Assembly (NCBI GenBank): GCA_977006965.1
Contig: OZ345352.1
Location: 4,092,001-4,156,000, forward strand
DNA: 64,000 nt
Reading direction: 5' to 3'
Source of the DNA: Phymatolithon calcareum
Lineage: Eukaryota > Rhodophyta > Florideophyceae > Hapalidiales
The position numbers and the translations under genes are program-made. Below are positions 32,278 through 43,181 of the stretch, piece after piece. The notes beneath the pieces were generated by a model. It saw nothing but the letters and a program-made list of their open reading frames with translations. It was not told the origin of the DNA and did not search any database. The stretch's first letter is position 1. Each line of letters begins with the position of its first letter.

Positions 32278-35200
32278 CTAATCAACAACTGACATGTTGA
32301 TTTCAGAACGCGCACGCAGTAGCAGCTGTTCTGCTCTGACGGGATCAGCAGGAACCCCGTCTGCGCCATCTCGCAGCAGTTTGGAAAGACTGTACATGGC
32401 CGCTCCACGAGTGCGTAATTTCACCCTTTGTTGAGGCTCTGCTGGCAAGCCCTCAACACCAGAGTCCACCAAATGTTGTACTCTGTAGTAAGAATCCTCG
32501 GTCTCGCCTTTCTCTATCACATGCGTGTAGAGCTCCTGAGCACGAGCAGGATTTTTTAAGACACCTTGACCGCCAAATTGCATCAAAAGTCCCAAGCTGT
32601 ACATTCCGTCAGCGCTTCCAGTACTTTCCATCACACTCTCATAAAGCTGCAAAGCTCGTGGGGCATCCGCCTCCAACCCGGTAGTTCCATGATGAAGCAG
32701 CTCAGCAAGATCAATCATCCCATACACAGAGCCTTTCTCGATGGCTTGAGTGTAAAGCTCGACCGATCGAACAGCGTTTACCGGTACTCCTTCTGCTCCC
32801 GTCTCAAGCAATAAGGCGAGGCTGTTCATGGAGTTCACATCATCGCCCTTCTCGATGGCTTGAGTGTAAAGCTCGACCGATCGAACAGCATTTACCGGTA
32901 CTCCTTCTGCTCCCGTATGAAGCAATTTCGCGAGGTTGTACATGGCCAACACATGATCGCCCTTCTCGATGGCTTGAGTGTAAAGCTCGACCGATCGAAC
33001 AGCGTTTACCGGTACTCCTTCTGCTCCCGTCTCAAGCAATATCGCGAGGTTGTCCATGGCCCACACATGATCGCCCTTCTCGATGGCTTGAGTGTAAAGC
33101 TCGACCGATCGAACAGCGTTTACCGGTACTCCTTCTGCTCCCGTCTGAAGCAAATTGGCGAGGTTGTACATGGCCAACACATGATCGCCCTTCTCGATAG
33201 CTTGAGTGTAAAGCTCGACCGATCGAACAGCGTTTACCGGTACTCCTTCTGCTCCCGTATGAAGCAATAAGGCGAGGTTGTACATGGTCCCCACATAATC
33301 GCCCTTCTCGATGGCTTGAGTGTAAAGCTCGACCGATCGAACAGCGTTTACCGGTACTCCTTCTGCTCCGTTCTGAAGCAATACCGCGAGGTTATGCATT
33401 GCGCGCACATCATGGCCCTTCTCGATGGCTTGAGTGTAAAGCTCGACCGATCGAACAGCGTTTACCGGTACTCCTTCTGCTCCCGTTTCAAGCAATGAGG
33501 CGAGGTTGTTCATGGAGTTCACATGATCGCCCTTCTCGATGGCTTGAGTGTAAAGCTCGACCGATCGAACAGCGTTTACCGGTACTCCTTCTGCTCCCGT
33601 CTTAAGCAATCTCGCGAGGCCGTTCATGGAGTTCACATTATCGCCCTTCTCGATGGCTTGAGTGTAAAGCTCGACCGATCGAACAGCGTTTACCGGTACT
33701 CCTTCTGCTCCGTCCTCAAGCAATATCGCGAGGTTATTCATGGCCCCCACATGATCGCCCTTCTCGATGGCTTGAGTGTAAAGCTCGACCGATCGAACAG
33801 CGTTTACCGGTACTCCTTCTGCTCCCGTTTCAAGCAATGAGGCGAGGCTGTGCATGGAGTCCACATGATCGCCCTTCTCGATGGCTTGAGTGTAAAGCTC
33901 GACCGATCGAACAGCGTTTGCCGGTACTCCTTCTGCTCCCGTCTCAAGCAATGAGGCGAGGTTTTTCATGGAGTCCACATCATCGCCCTTCTCGATGGCT
34001 TGAGTGTAAAGCTCGACCGATCGAACAGCGTTTACCGGTACTCCTTCTGCTCCCGTTTCAAGGAATAAGGCGAGGTTGTTCATGGAGTCCACATGATCGC
34101 CCTTCTCGATGGCTTGAGTGTAAAGTTCGACCGATCGAACAGCGTTTACCGGTACTCCTTCTGCTCCCGTATGAAGCAATTTCGCGAAGTTGTACATGGC
34201 CCACACATGATCGCCCTTCTCGATGGCTTGAGTGTAAAGCTCGACCGATCGAACAGCGTTTACCGGTACTCCTTCTGCTCCCGTCGTAAGCAATATCGCG
34301 AGGCTGTTCACGGAGTTCACATGATCGCCCTTCTCAATGGCTTGAGTGTAAAGCTCGACCGATCGAACAGCGTTTACCGGTACTCCTTCTGCTCCCGTCT
34401 GAAGCAATAAGGCGAGGTTGTACATGGAGTTCACATCATCGCCCTTTTCGATGGCTTGAGTGTAAAGCTCGACCGATCGAACAGCGTTTACCGGTACTCC
34501 TTCTGCTCCCGTATGAAGCAATCTCGCGAGGTTGTTCATGGCCCCCACATGATTGCCCTTCTCGATGGCTTGAGTGTAAAGCTCCATGGCACGAACATTG
34601 TCGGGCTGTACAGTTGCAGTGCCGTTGCCCAAGAAAATGCCCAGTGCGAATTGACCTTCACATTTTTTTTGAACGAACGCGACATTTTCCTTTTTCGTCG
34701 GCACTATTTCTTTCTTCTCAAAACTGCTGTCGATATATGCTATTGCGTTTTGAACTCCGGTCACCGCTATTGCAGATCCCTCTTCTGTTGATTTGTTCAC
34801 TGCTTTCGCCAATTCATATATACAGTCAATCTCTGATTCAGCGTCGAGCTTGTGCGATGTGCCCACAATGGAGCGTGCGAGAGTCTCAATCGACATCTTT
34901 CTGGCGTTTACATTTAGAAATGGGGACCCCAAGTGACAGAACTTGGCGAATGCCACAGCAACTGATGACTCATTCGCTGATTCACTGAGCAAACGTCGGA
35001 ATTGTGATCCGATTAGATCGACCCATACTCCATTTTCAAATTGCTTTCTCAAGGAGAGAGAAGAGCCACCTTGAAAAGCGCGCGGTTTTCGAGTCAAGTA
35101 GAAATTCTCAATTAGCGTCACAGCGCGCTTCGTTGCATTTCTGATTGGAGTCCGTCCAACCAGAATACCGATCGCGTTTTTCAGCGCCTCACCGTCCCAA

Positions 35201-38181
35201 GACGCAGTCACCGCAATTTCATAAAGCATCAACGCTAGATGTCGATCACCTTTCGACTTAGATTCTGCAAGACTGTCCGCACGGGCTCGAATGTCTTCCT
35301 CGACACGCTCGGGTGATGTCGCTGATACCTCGCCACTCTCGCTAAAATCACGAATAGCTTCCACGACAACAAGCGACGCATGTTTCAAAGGCACATGTTT
35401 GGCAGCGGCATAAGAAACAGGTGCTGATTTCCTACATCGGAAATCAGAATATAGAGACTGAATGACATCAGTTTCTGCTTCAACTTCAATGAGCTCTGCG
35501 TCTCGTATCTCCGTAATAAAATTTGAGCTTGACATCTCGTACAGAGATATCTCTGACCTGGTTGGTAGCCATCCACCCCATATCTTCATTTGGCCTGTTC
35601 CCGCTTTTGACGTATCAATCTCATGTATCCCGGACGAAATTCTTCCTCGTGTTCGACAAATAGGCCAGGAACGGCATCCCCTCTTGACTTTCACTTGTTC
35701 TGATCCTGCCAATCGACCTCCAAAAGCTTCACGCCACGCTTCCCAAGAAAACCTTCCTCCAGAGAACTCACCAACATGCAATTGTGATGTAATTCTTACT
35801 TTCGAACCGCTGTTCTGCCTCGAAAATCGTATCGCCACTCGCATATCTTGTGGTCCGCATGCAGCTCGGAAAACAAGTTCACACTGTTCAATGTTGAATC
35901 CAGTCACATCTCTACTGTTCTCACCAACAGAAATAATGCAGTCACCCTCCTGTATGCAAGCTCGTTGTCCCCCGTCTTCCCCGGACGCCTCAACTACGTC
36001 CATGCAAATGGCAGGAAACGAAAGAACGCATAGCATTATGGCCTCAATCTGGTTTGGCGATACTCCGTCCGCTGGTAGCTCGTCGTGCAAATGATTCTGA
36101 TGCTCCCATAACACCCGCATTTTCACAAAACGTTCTCTGAGCTTTTCCCTTCCTGCAATCGTCAGAAGAAGCTGCTCCAAGTCCTTGCTCGCGTCAAATT
36201 CAATGCACTTTGTTTTGGATACTTCCGGTTCCCAATCCTCGGCTGATGCACCTTTGTTTCGTTCAACCCACATCGCCAGCGAACTCCGCAGATTTTCCAT
36301 GCTGCATCCCATAAACGACACCGATTTTTCAAAATGAGAGAACTCTGGATGCACAATTGTGAGGCCTAACAGAAATCGCTGTCTTTCCAAGTTTTCATTT
36401 TCCTTCCACATATTCTCGGTGGCCAACCGTACAGTAGGAACAGGTTCAACTTCATCGGCCTCCTGTCGTTCATCATCTGCATCGGATGGACAATCAACAG
36501 TGCGCAAGGTACATTTGTCCTTCACACTGGGCATCTTTGATTCAAGAATAGTTGTCTGTTCTCCGGCAAATATTGCAACCCAGTTGTCAATGTGTGCGCT
36601 ATGCTCGGAGACCTGTCTGTTTCCCCAAAGAGCGCGACCAAGAGTACTTCGCAGGAATGGTCCAAAAAGCAAGTTGTTAAAGGTCGGTGCACCACGATCA
36701 AATCCAAGTTGGCTGCCAAGGTTCTGCACAGGTAGACTGAAACGATCGTCAGCATCTTCCGTATCATCCACAGGCTCATTGTTTTGCTTCTTGAACATGC
36801 CGTCGCTCCACGATCCGACATGTAAGAATATTGCGAGCCATTCTAGTTCCGCAACGTTAAATCCTTCAGCTCTCTCTCCGATATCGGCCGGTAGGTCGTC
36901 TCGACAACGACTGAGTTTTCCCGAAAAGTTTTTGTAACTGCTGAGACCAGCAGCTTCTTGACCCGGTTGAGGTGTATTGAAAGGTAAACCTCTTCCGTTC
37001 AAGCATGCTTGCGAGAGGAATTCCTGTTTGCTGAACGTCCCTTTACGCAGCTTGGGATAATTGGTCCATTTTTCGAACGGCAAGAAGCTATGACCTGCAT
37101 CTTCTCCATCGCTTTGACCACTGTTGCTTCTGTTATCTTCATTCGCCGAAGTTGTTGTCTTGCGAGAGTGAAGAGCAGCACTCATAAGTAGTTCTGCAAC
37201 AAACCGGTCTCGAGCATTCTCGTAGCTTACAGGATGATCCTCCTGTGGTTCTCCACTGCACACTTTTTTCATATCGGCCAGCCATTCGGGTAAGGAATTT
37301 GCAACGAGAACAGTGGCCCAACGAAGCCATACCTCCACGGGTTCTTTGGCTTCCAAGCAAGGTCCTCGAGGAGCGGGAGAGTGGGAACGCGCTTGGACAA
37401 TCCACCAGAGAAATCCAGGTAACATCAACACATTTCGGACAGTGTACCACGTTCGCTTCCAGATTCGCGTCATGCCGACAGCAGCTTTGACATCATCTTG
37501 TTCCTTTGTTGAAAGAAATCGAAAGTGGCATCGCACATCTCCTTCCACAAGTCTGTTCTCGATTATCGACTCATTAACTTTTACCTCATCAGCTTTTTTC
37601 ATGAGCTCCTCCATCACGGTGTCTTTATCCGGACCGGGACCACCGCCGTCTGCGCTGTTCTGTTTCAAGCCATATCCAAGCGACATCATGCGTATCCGTG
37701 ATGACACAAACCACTGCTTAAATTCTTGCAGCTGCCAAAGACCCCAGATCGTTCGGCACATGTGAAGAATGGCAAACAGGAAAGCCACCACAGCTGCATT
37801 CATCTCGTTATAATCCTCTGCCATGAACTGGATGAATATGTAGGCAAGGATGTATGCCATTGGCAGAGCTGCGATGAAAAGGTGCAATATTCCTCTTTTG
37901 CGAGTGTCGCGGACAGACTTCCAAGACGAGGAGACGAAATCGTTTCCGGCGATCGCCGTCCAAGCGGCCATTGACCCCAAGTAGGCGCCGGACGAAAACG
38001 GCAAGTTTCCGGCGATATTCTTGTAAAACAGTACATTGGGGTCTATGTCGCACATCTTATACGGATTTGACGTTGTGCAGTTAAAGGTTAAGATTTGAAG
38101 TCGGGATTCTTCTTGAACAAGTGTGAGCTGAGTGGTCACGAGCAAGAAGGTCGATGATATTGTAAATCTTCTTGGGGGCAT
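32278..38181 (-). CDS. Large membrane protein with PDZ-like segment and Sel1 repeat array
   Basis: An intact 1,967-aa frame. Start is ATG 38181, with an alternative ATG at 38055 (MCDIDP) in better context. Hydrophobic helices lie at about 60-80, 97-120, 128-148 and 240-262, so the N-terminus is membrane-embedded. About residues 735-790 (EGDCIISVGE, then VTGFNIEQCELVFRAA) resemble the second half of a PDZ domain. From about 1,190 come Sel1/TPR-like repeats: ~16 nearly identical 38-aa units (AVRSVELYTQAIEKGD core) and a few diverged ones to the C-terminus. Sel1 repeats form helical solenoids that bind proteins. Differences among units cluster in DxVxxMxNLAxLL, the second helix. A damaged copy lies at 13960-20834. 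Function unknown; a membrane-anchored recognition or scaffold protein is the likely class. Confidence 0.85.
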   Translation of the reverse strand: MPPRRFTISSTFLLVTTQLTLVQEESRLQILTFNCTTSNPYKMCDIDPNVLFYKNIAGNLPFSSGAYLGSMAAWTAIAGNDFVSSSWKSVRDTRKRGILHLFIAALPMAYILAYIFIQFMAEDYNEMNAAVVAFLFAILHMCRTIWGLWQLQEFKQWFVSSRIRMMSLGYGLKQNSADGGGPGPDKDTVMEELMKKADEVKVNESIIENRLVEGDVRCHFRFLSTKEQDDVKAAVGMTRIWKRTWYTVRNVLMLPGFLWWIVQARSHSPAPRGPCLEAKEPVEVWLRWATVLVANSLPEWLADMKKVCSGEPQEDHPVSYENARDRFVAELLMSAALHSRKTTTSANEDNRSNSGQSDGEDAGHSFLPFEKWTNYPKLRKGTFSKQEFLSQACLNGRGLPFNTPQPGQEAAGLSSYKNFSGKLSRCRDDLPADIGERAEGFNVAELEWLAIFLHVGSWSDGMFKKQNNEPVDDTEDADDRFSLPVQNLGSQLGFDRGAPTFNNLLFGPFLRSTLGRALWGNRQVSEHSAHIDNWVAIFAGEQTTILESKMPSVKDKCTLRTVDCPSDADDERQEADEVEPVPTVRLATENMWKENENLERQRFLLGLTIVHPEFSHFEKSVSFMGCSMENLRSSLAMWVERNKGASAEDWEPEVSKTKCIEFDASKDLEQLLLTIAGREKLRERFVKMRVLWEHQNHLHDELPADGVSPNQIEAIMLCVLSFPAICMDVVEASGEDGGQRACIQEGDCIISVGENSRDVTGFNIEQCELVFRAACGPQDMRVAIRFSRQNSGSKVRITSQLHVGEFSGGRFSWEAWREAFGGRLAGSEQVKVKRGCRSWPICRTRGRISSGIHEIDTSKAGTGQMKIWGGWLPTRSEISLYEMSSSNFITEIRDAELIEVEAETDVIQSLYSDFRCRKSAPVSYAAAKHVPLKHASLVVVEAIRDFSESGEVSATSPERVEEDIRARADSLAESKSKGDRHLALMLYEIAVTASWDGEALKNAIGILVGRTPIRNATKRAVTLIENFYLTRKPRAFQGGSSLSLRKQFENGVWVDLIGSQFRRLLSESANESSVAVAFAKFCHLGSPFLNVNARKMSIETLARSIVGTSHKLDAESEIDCIYELAKAVNKSTEEGSAIAVTGVQNAIAYIDSSFEKKEIVPTKKENVAFVQKKCEGQFALGIFLGNGTATVQPDNVRAMELYTQAIEKGNHVGAMNNLARLLHTGAEGVPVNAVRSVELYTQAIEKGDDVNSMYNLALLLQTGAEGVPVNAVRSVELYTQAIEKGDHVNSVNSLAILLTTGAEGVPVNAVRSVELYTQAIEKGDHVWAMYNFAKLLHTGAEGVPVNAVRSVELYTQAIEKGDHVDSMNNLALFLETGAEGVPVNAVRSVELYTQAIEKGDDVDSMKNLASLLETGAEGVPANAVRSVELYTQAIEKGDHVDSMHSLASLLETGAEGVPVNAVRSVELYTQAIEKGDHVGAMNNLAILLEDGAEGVPVNAVRSVELYTQAIEKGDNVNSMNGLARLLKTGAEGVPVNAVRSVELYTQAIEKGDHVNSMNNLASLLETGAEGVPVNAVRSVELYTQAIEKGHDVRAMHNLAVLLQNGAEGVPVNAVRSVELYTQAIEKGDYVGTMYNLALLLHTGAEGVPVNAVRSVELYTQAIEKGDHVLAMYNLANLLQTGAEGVPVNAVRSVELYTQAIEKGDHVWAMDNLAILLETGAEGVPVNAVRSVELYTQAIEKGDHVLAMYNLAKLLHTGAEGVPVNAVRSVELYTQAIEKGDDVNSMNSLALLLETGAEGVPVNAVRSVELYTQAIEKGSVYGMIDLAELLHHGTTGLEADAPRALQLYESVMESTGSADGMYSLGLLMQFGGQGVLKNPARAQELYTHVIEKGETEDSYYRVQHLVDSGVEGLPAEPQQRVKLRTRGAAMYSLSKLLRDGADGVPADPVRAEQLLLRARSEINMSVVD
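32735..34600 (-). repeat. 114-bp coding tandem repeats (Sel1 units)
   Basis: About 16 units of exactly 114 bp within the Sel1 gene. Most of each unit (GCTTGAGTGTAAAGCTCGAC, then CGAACAGCGTTTACCGGTAC) is identical among units, and variation is concentrated in about 35 bp per unit. Such homogeneity at synonymous sites points to recent expansion or gene conversion. Confidence 0.9.
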
Positions 38182-38636
38182 GGAGTGCTGAAATCACGCT
38201 ACATTAAAGCATTCTACTGAGGCATTCTGTGGTCAATGAGTGCAGAGCATAAATTTGCCTTATGACGCTTTCACAGACAAGTGTGCCAATGCAGGAAGAG
38301 AAGAAGACTTTTTGCCATGTGATGCGTGGGCTGCGCTCGTTTCCTTGATTGTATTGGAGAGACGGAGAATAATATCCTGTAGACAGCAATACCAGTGTAT
38401 CACTACACATGGTCCTACAGTACTCCCCAGCGTCAGCAGATGCGTTGGTAACTTTCAAAATAAAAACCTACTTTTCTTCTTATGCATCCTACTGTACTGT
38501 GTACTGTAGCTCCCGAGGTTTTTTGGGTCAATACCGTGGTAACCGTTTGGGAACCCTTATTAGAAAATCAAATTGGTAATCCCATAATTATGGTAGTAAC
38601 CCCAACATGAAACAAAACGAACCAACAACAACGGTC
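38182..38636. other. 5' flank of the Sel1 gene, junction with copy B
   Basis: No gene is visible. Contains an imperfect inverted stretch around GGTAACCG / GGTAGTAACC (38540-38605). Copy B of the duplication starts at about 38637. Confidence 0.45.
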
Positions 38637-40500
38637 CATGTGACACAGAAGGATTGTATGTATGGGTGTCTATGAAAAATTAACAAAATATTTTAATGTC
38701 ATCTTAAAATTGACTGTTAATCATCCCCTTTTGGATTGCAAAAACTAGATCGAAAACTTAACATTGTATAACATTTTCTCCAGAATGCGATATTAGGAAA
38801 AGGACTGGACGATGAGGTCGTGCAACATATTGTACACACCGTTGTATACAACTGCTGTATACAGTCGATCCTCATTTTTGAATCTCCTATTTTTGAATAC
38901 CCTCGATTATTCAATACAAAATGCCTGTCCCAAGTTGGTCTCGCATTAAATTTTAAAGAAAATAAAGGATTACTGAATACTTGAATATAAAATATCTAAA
39001 CCGATAGCTTCAAAACGAAAGGCTATATTTTGATTATTTTTAGGCCCTCCTGTATTCAATGTCCCCCATTCGAGGTTTTCTGTGAGAGAAGTCCGTTGGT
39101 CATCTTGGAGTACAGTACTGTACGTGAACAATTGCGATGTGCAGCACAGCCGGGAAATGCTCAATGACGCTGTTCCGAATACAAATATCGGCTGGATTCC
39201 CGATCTCGTACTGTACAGCTTCTTCAAAGTTGATATGCACCGTATTGTAATCAGATTACTTTTTTAATTTCGCTATGATACGACTTCGATACGGTACTTG
39301 AATAACCTCGATTTTTGAATATAGGCAATGTGAGCTACAGTATTGTACTCTGCAGAGTACGATAGCTCACATTGCCTATTCAAAAATCGAGGATCGACTG
39401 TAGTATACAAAAACAGCGAAACGCTGCAGCTTTCATTTTGTCTCGTGTTCCTGCTTATATCATACCGAATGATTGACAACACAAGAACCAAGGAACATCT
39501 ACGTTTCAACCCGACAAGCTCGCCAACGAATGAACACAAAATATATGATAGTACCTAGCAACTTAAACATCTTCCCCACCAGAGGAGGAACGATTGCATT
39601 ACAGCATGCCAGAAGAGCCAAACTCAGAAAAGAATCTAAATTTGCGCTTTTGAGCGAAAATGTTATGGTGTGAACGTGCGCAATGATCACTTCGCTTAGA
39701 CGTCATTCCCCGAATTGTTGAAGCTTTTTTTGAGTACAGTCAGTTTGGATACTACGGCTATCAACTTGGCACTAACCGGATAATAACCAAAGGCAATGTC
39801 CAGGTCTACGGCAGGGATATTAAGCTGCTTGAGGGGCGTAACTGGAAACTGTAAAAAGAAAAGAATGAATAAAATTTTGTTTTCTTCCAAAGCTTGGAGA
39901 ATGAGAAGCTTAGAGATGAAAGCATGTCCAAATCGGGATAGGCACGGTAGGATCTTTGACGAAATCTCTTTTGGATGCCTAGCCATGAGTCCACAATCTA
40001 CTGTAAAACCGAGTACTGAACAAGGAAGTGTCTTAATGTTGACTGATACACTTTATTCACAGTTCAGCGCACTGCATGCAGAAATCACACGTTTAGATCC
40101 TACTTATTTTTTAAAAAAATCGAACTTCTACCTCGAAACGAAAATTTCTCTTCAATTATTTGACTCCACATGAATGACTGGATAGACTTCCTTGTCAACA
40201 AACTTCACTCCCTTGTTCGTTGTCTTCACTCCAGTAGGAAGCGACAGCTTTCGACATAGTCGGGAAAAAATGTTGGAGCCATCCTTTTAAGTCTTGTTCG
40301 TAAAATATGATACACCATGGATTCTATCTCTACAGTTGCGTCTTTGTCATCCCGAAGTAAGCGAAGATATAATAGAAGTTGGAGATTCGGCGTTTCAGAT
40401 AAGCTCTACGCGAAGCTCGATTTTGTGGTCTATTTCCAAGAGCAAGAATCACCGAACTTTGAGAGACACTCAATCTCCTGCTTAGTAAGAAGCAATTGCT
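38637..40500. repeat. Copy B of the large duplication, left part
   Basis: Follows 369-426 and then 8009-9828 of copy A. At 38695-38715 it reads AAATATTTTAATGTCATCTT where copy A has TAA, element 1, TAA, element 2, TAA. Copy B is thus close to an empty insertion site, with a small local difference. Apart from the MITE it holds no visible gene. Confidence 0.8.
38872..39400. mobile_element. pogo/mariner-like MITE, copy B
   Basis: Same element as 8166-8700, here 529 bp, flanked by TA at 38870-38871 and 39401-39402. The left end has lost a few bases (CTCATTTTTG against CTCGATTTTTG). Confidence 0.8.
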
Positions 40501-40505
40501 TTTGG

Positions 40506-40982
40506 AGCGCCGCCCACAGCAAAATCATTTACACAGTTGTCGAGGCCTTCACGCAGGATGACCGCGTGCGCTCGCCGGACTACAAGGTTTCCGGCTTTCT
40601 GATCCCTCATGCATCGTAGGGCGCTCACGTCTTGGGCAGCATCCATCCAGCTGGCGACGAGATCGTGCTTCCGAAGGGTTCGCCGTCGGTATTCATTAGC
40701 ACCAACCTCGCATATATCACTCGCAACCTTGGCGTGCAGCAGGTCGCTGACCAATGCGTTGACTCCGCTGTGCGCGACGCTTGCGATCTCGCATTCCTTG
40801 TCACCGTCGTTACTGATGCCTGTTACACGCACACTGAGGAGAGACATCGGTCTGCCGTGGCGAATAACGCTAGATGTACGCGCCAGATTGATACTACCAC
40901 CGTCCTTGACGAGCTTAAGGCACTTCCGGCATTTGGCGTTAATGAGAGAGAGAGATGGAGATTTTTATTTTAAAAGTTACTA
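40506..40982 (+). pseudogene. Isochorismatase-family hydrolase, copy B (5' deleted)
   Basis: Begins inside the gene at AAHSKIIYTVVEAF; the N-terminal AVLVIGMQNEF part present in copy A has been deleted. TAG after IPHAS and the short deletion before DQCVDSAVRDAC are shared with copy A, so this damage is older than the duplication. The segment VTVVTDACYTHTEERH is intact. Confidence 0.7.
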
Positions 40983-41139
40983 ACGCATCAGAAGACGCTT
41001 GGGGCAACTTTGCAATTTCCAGACTTGTGTCTAGAGTGATAGAATATAGCGTTGGAGAGGAGCACGCTCGGAAAGAATGACAGTACCTCGGCTTCGTGCA
41101 GTGCAGCCGCGAGAGTACCTGCAATTTGAAATACAGATA

Positions 41140-42363
41140 TAAACGGTACGGCGCTGAGCAAGTTAGTGCCGATGCGACACCGCGCTTCGAAGGTGTACCT
41201 GCAGTCCGGGGCACTGGCACTTGGCACTATCTCGACGGTAATAACGATTCCCGACGAGGTCGCGACCGCCGGCTGCCCGAACGCCGAACTGCTTCCAGAC
41301 CGATCCACAGAGCGGCATCTACCGTGCGCAGCAGCCGTGCAGGGGGCACCAGAAGAAGGTGTACGTGTGAGTCGCGTGTTGTGTGAACAAACGCACGCTG
41401 ACGGCGGACGTTGTCATGTCCTCCGTGCCGCTTGCTGCGGATATTTGACCGAATTGGCCGCACATGACGACCGTAGATTACAGCTGCTTTCTGCGTCACA
41501 AATCGCTCGCGGTAGCCGCTTTTCGACGGCCCTCAGGTCGTCGCCACTCTCCAAGGCGCGAAAACGGCTGGCTTGCAGTACGCGGTTGAGGCGGAAATGG
41601 ACGCAGTCGAGGTAGACGTGGAGACGTTGAATGCGGAATACGGCACGAGGCAATTGGAAATCACGTTCAAACCCAAGATTGGCATTGCGGGACCAGACGA
41701 CACCGTCACGTTCCGCACAGAGACCAGGAAATTGCGCAGCAGCGCGGGTTCGTGGCGACGTTTGCAACCAAACCATTTGGTCTCACCGGCACTGGCAACG
41801 GCGGTCACTTCAACTTTTCGCTGTGGGGGTCGGTACGACGAGAATATAGAGGTGCAGAGGCTGGAGTGACCAATGTGTCAGTTGATTGTAATATGCGCTC
41901 AGCGATGCGAGATGACCAAGGCGAAAAAGCATTGCTTTCAGAGACTGCTCGCCAATTTCTCGCGGGCATCGTGGAACATGCTCCTGCCATGGAGGCACTA
42001 TGCGCGCCAACGCCGGGTTGTTACGCACGGCGTGGGAAGTGGGCGCCCGTTGCGGAGAACTGGGGAGTGGACGACCGGCTCGCGGTGGTGCTCGGTGAAG
42101 GTGGGCGAGGCTGCGGAGGAAACCTACTTTCAGTTTCGCAGTCCCTCGAGCGCTGCAAATGCATATCTCGTGGCCACGGCGATTGTTGCAGCTGCTCTAG
42201 ATGGATTGGAGCTGATGCCGGAGCTGCCTCCGGAGCGACAGTCAGTTGCAGACGGTGCACAGCCGCTGGCAAAGTCACTACCAGAAGCACTCGAGGTGCT
42301 GCTCAAGGACAAGTGCCTTGTTAAACGCATTGGGAAAGACCTTGTTCGATGGTTTGTGATGTA
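41140..42363 (+). pseudogene. Glutamine synthetase-like protein, copy B (frameshifted)
   Basis: Collinear with copy A: the DRSTERHLPCA N-terminal part, EYGTRQLEITFKPK, then a frameshift at RTETR, GTGNGGHFNFSLW in the next frame, another frameshift at about 42090, and the end GKDLVRWFVM. It has more breaks than copy A. It follows the truncated isochorismatase-like sequence with the same spacing as in A. Confidence 0.75.
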
Positions 42364-42419
42364 AAAAGGGGAGAACTTAAACAGCTGCTAATATGGACTA
42401 ATGAGTGACTAGATTACGA

Positions 42420-42840
42420 ATTAAGAGTGGATGAGTCTACGTCCACGTCTTCCTTTTTCGCCTGCGGCGTGGGCGTGGGCGAAGGAGCCGGGAGCCGGTA
42501 CCGGCGCCATTGAGGCCGCCGGCGGGGTAGGACTGAATGCCAGCCCCGTTCCGTTCCGTTTGAACCGTTCGCACTTGCCACCGGCTTGGGCGTCGTCCCG
42601 CTTACGTTGGGCAGCTGCGCTTCCACGGTTGCCTTTGGTGTCGGATCAGGCACAACGCCGGTCATCCCGCATACCATCGCCAAACAACTCAGTTCGACCC
42701 GTATTCCCCTTTTCAGGCCTGTCCAGCCGTTTTATTCCCCTGTCGTACCCACACGCAGATTGACTGCGCGCTGAGCGCCGGCGCGGCGAACAGCACTGCG
42801 AGCACGAGAAGAGTGAAGATGTGTAAGCGTCATTGTGCGG
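42420..42840 (-). pseudogene. Truncated T gene, copy B
   Basis: Shorter than copy A because the stalk lacks the 139-bp duplication. Signal-peptide-like LLVLAVLFAAPALSAQ is visible near the 5' end. The stalk ends at QAKKE and the membrane helix is missing, as in copy A. Copies A and B share this truncated end next to the glutamine-synthetase-like gene, so the truncation came before their duplication. Confidence 0.6.
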
Positions 42841-43181
42841 CGGGGAACGAATTCGATCGAGGCGACGCCGGCGGAACGATCGACGGTGAACAGGAGTGTC
42901 GATGGCTCGACAATGAGGTTGAAGATTGGTGTGACGGTGCCCTGCTTTTAGGAGGGCGCACCCACAGCAGGGCGACTGACGCCCGCCGAGGCGACAACTC
43001 GCGACCGTAAGCAGGCCGGCGCCGTGGGTCGGTGCCTGCACACCAGTGCCATGCAGCCTTTTGAATGTATGCAAATATTGAAAATTGTTTTGAAATTTTT
43101 CAAATGCTTTTACGGACATAGTAGGTCCAATAGAATCCCCCCGGGCACGGCACCCGCCCGCGGATGCGCCGCGTGCCATTA

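Noticed and set aside
32860-34410. Plus-strand repeated ORFs within the Sel1 gene
   Set aside because: They are antisense translations of the 114-bp repeat unit.
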